Positions 7,065 to 7,808 of a stretch of DNA of 7,808 nucleotides are shown here, piece after piece (the first letter of the stretch is position 1; each line of letters starts with the position of its first letter). Under the pieces are notes generated by a model. The model made no database searches. It was given only the letters and a program-made list of their open reading frames with translations, and was not told the origin of the DNA. The stretch is from contig JBICIE010000119.1 in the NCBI GenBank assembly GCA_043101635.1, positions 1 through 7,808 of the forward strand, given 5' to 3'. This DNA comes from CAYMJK01 sp043101635 (lineage in GTDB: Bacteria > Planctomycetota > Phycisphaerae > Phycisphaerales > UBA1924). The position numbers and the translations under genes are program-made.

Positions 7065-7808
7065 ATGCGCACGAAAAGGCCCTGGTTTCCCGCCGCGCTG
7101 GCGGCAGTTCTTGCCTCAATCAGCCTCGTGAGCGGCGCTCTGGCGCAGGGGCAGGTCACGCCCGCACGGCGGCTCGGGGTGGTCAGTTCACAGCCGGCAG
7201 CCGCCGCCCAGCCCGCCGCGGCCCAGCCAGTGGCGGCGCCCGCTGCGCCCCTTCCCGCGGCCAGCGCCAGCAGCGAGTTCTCGCCCGAAGAGGTCCAGCG
7301 CCTGACCGCGACCTACAACGCGTTGACGCCGGACGAACAGGCGGAGATGATCGCCTACTACGCCGACATGGGCGTGGACCTGCTGGTTGCGCTCGGTCTC
7401 AAGCCCGGGCAGGTGGTGATGGCGCTTCCGCTGCCGGACGCCGTGCGCATGCTGAGCTTCGCGCGCCAGCCCGCCGCGGTGCTGGCAGCGCGATCAAAGC
7501 TCGGCTTCGGCGATGGCGAGATGCCGGAGACCTCCGACACCGCCGCGCTCGCCGAGTGGCTGCACACGCGCGTGCTGGCCGGCGAGTGGAGCGCCCTCGC
7601 CGAACTGTTCGCGAAGATCCCCGCCCACGAGGCCACCGACATCTACTCCCACATCCTGCGATCGACCAACGAGGGCGGCGGCGGCCTGCTTCCCGAGGAA
7701 GTGCTCACCCTCGGCGACGCCTGCCCAGGTGAGATCGCGGACTGGCAGCTTGATGTCCTGGCGCAGTTGCTCAAGAGCGCTGCCAGCCGCTACGGCGCCG
7801 GTCCCTTC
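7065..7808 (+). CDS. Exported protein of unknown function (3' truncated by the window end)
   Basis: An open frame of 248 codons with no stop before the window edge. Residues 1-27 are a textbook signal peptide: basic MRTKR, hydrophobic core and likely cleavage after GALA. Residues 42-70 are an Ala/Pro/Gln/Ser-rich linker, probably disordered. From 71 on the protein is helical and acidic: FSPEEVQRLTATYNALTPDE, then EMIAYYADMGVDLLVALGLK, then EWLHTRVLAGEWSALAELFA, and a glycine run (GGGG, 204-207) before LLPEEVL. I recognise no catalytic motif or named family. The start is the ATG at 7065, with GAGGG at 7055-7059. A GTG at 7059 in the same frame is possible. It lies 37 bases after the BatC-position gene with no terminator between, so it may belong to the same transcript and act in the periplasm with the vWA proteins. 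Confidence 0.85.
   Translation, partial: MRTKRPWFPAALAAVLASISLVSGALAQGQVTPARRLGVVSSQPAAAAQPAAAQPVAAPAAPLPAASASSEFSPEEVQRLTATYNALTPDEQAEMIAYYADMGVDLLVALGLKPGQVVMALPLPDAVRMLSFARQPAAVLAARSKLGFGDGEMPETSDTAALAEWLHTRVLAGEWSALAELFAKIPAHEATDIYSHILRSTNEGGGGLLPEEVLTLGDACPGEIADWQLDVLAQLLKSAASRYGAGPF

Noticed and set aside
5798..7159. Reverse-strand open frame of 453 codons spanning the BatC-position gene
   Set aside because: It crosses three sense genes and the signal peptide of the last one. It shows no motif, and its codon pattern follows the complement of the sense genes.

Overview
This is a G+C-rich window in which codon third positions are overwhelmingly G or C. All convincing genes lie on the + strand. 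No rRNA, tRNA, CRISPR array, insertion sequence or phage gene is visible. Bases 1-18 are identical to the 3' end of an Illumina TruSeq read-2 adapter, so the left edge is a contig end with untrimmed adapter and not natural DNA. Gene content and style suggest a Gram-negative-type bacterium, plausibly a Planctomycetota/Phycisphaerae-like lineage from a metagenome. That placement is inferred from gene order, secreted thioredoxin fusions and start-codon use, and is not proven here.

Layout. After the adapter, about 30 codons of a probable upstream gene end at 111. A 194-base intergenic region follows. Then comes a secreted two-domain thioredoxin-like (TlpA/AhpC-TSA family) protein at 306-1442; its second domain has lost the CXXC active site. 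After 64 bases a MoxR AAA+ ATPase starts at a TTG codon (1507-2514). It opens a tight run of six genes: MoxR, a DUF58 protein, a membrane protein with a periplasmic and a cytoplasmic domain, two membrane-anchored von Willebrand A (vWA) proteins of BatA/BatB type, and a helical membrane-anchored protein in the BatC (TPR) position. The first five of these genes each overlap the next, or abut it at the sixth gene's start. The junctions are GTGA, ATGA, GTGA, ATGGTAA and ATGA. Thirty-seven bases later an exported protein of unknown function starts at 7065 and runs off the right edge.

How they may work together. MoxR ATPases with vWA proteins form chaperone-like pairs in which the ATPase remodels targets presented by a metal-binding MIDAS domain. 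Positive-inside charge patterns put MoxR and DUF58 in the cytoplasm and the two BatA/B-like vWA domains in the periplasm. The fourth protein spans the membrane and could link the two sides. The thioredoxin-like protein upstream and the exported protein downstream would act on the same periplasmic side, which suggests envelope protein maturation or stress protection. The substrate cannot be told from sequence. The core is a known family arrangement. The less ordinary parts are the thioredoxin tandem with one dead site, the compact fourth protein, the basic Asn/Lys-rich tail of the BatC-position protein, and the unrecognised final gene.
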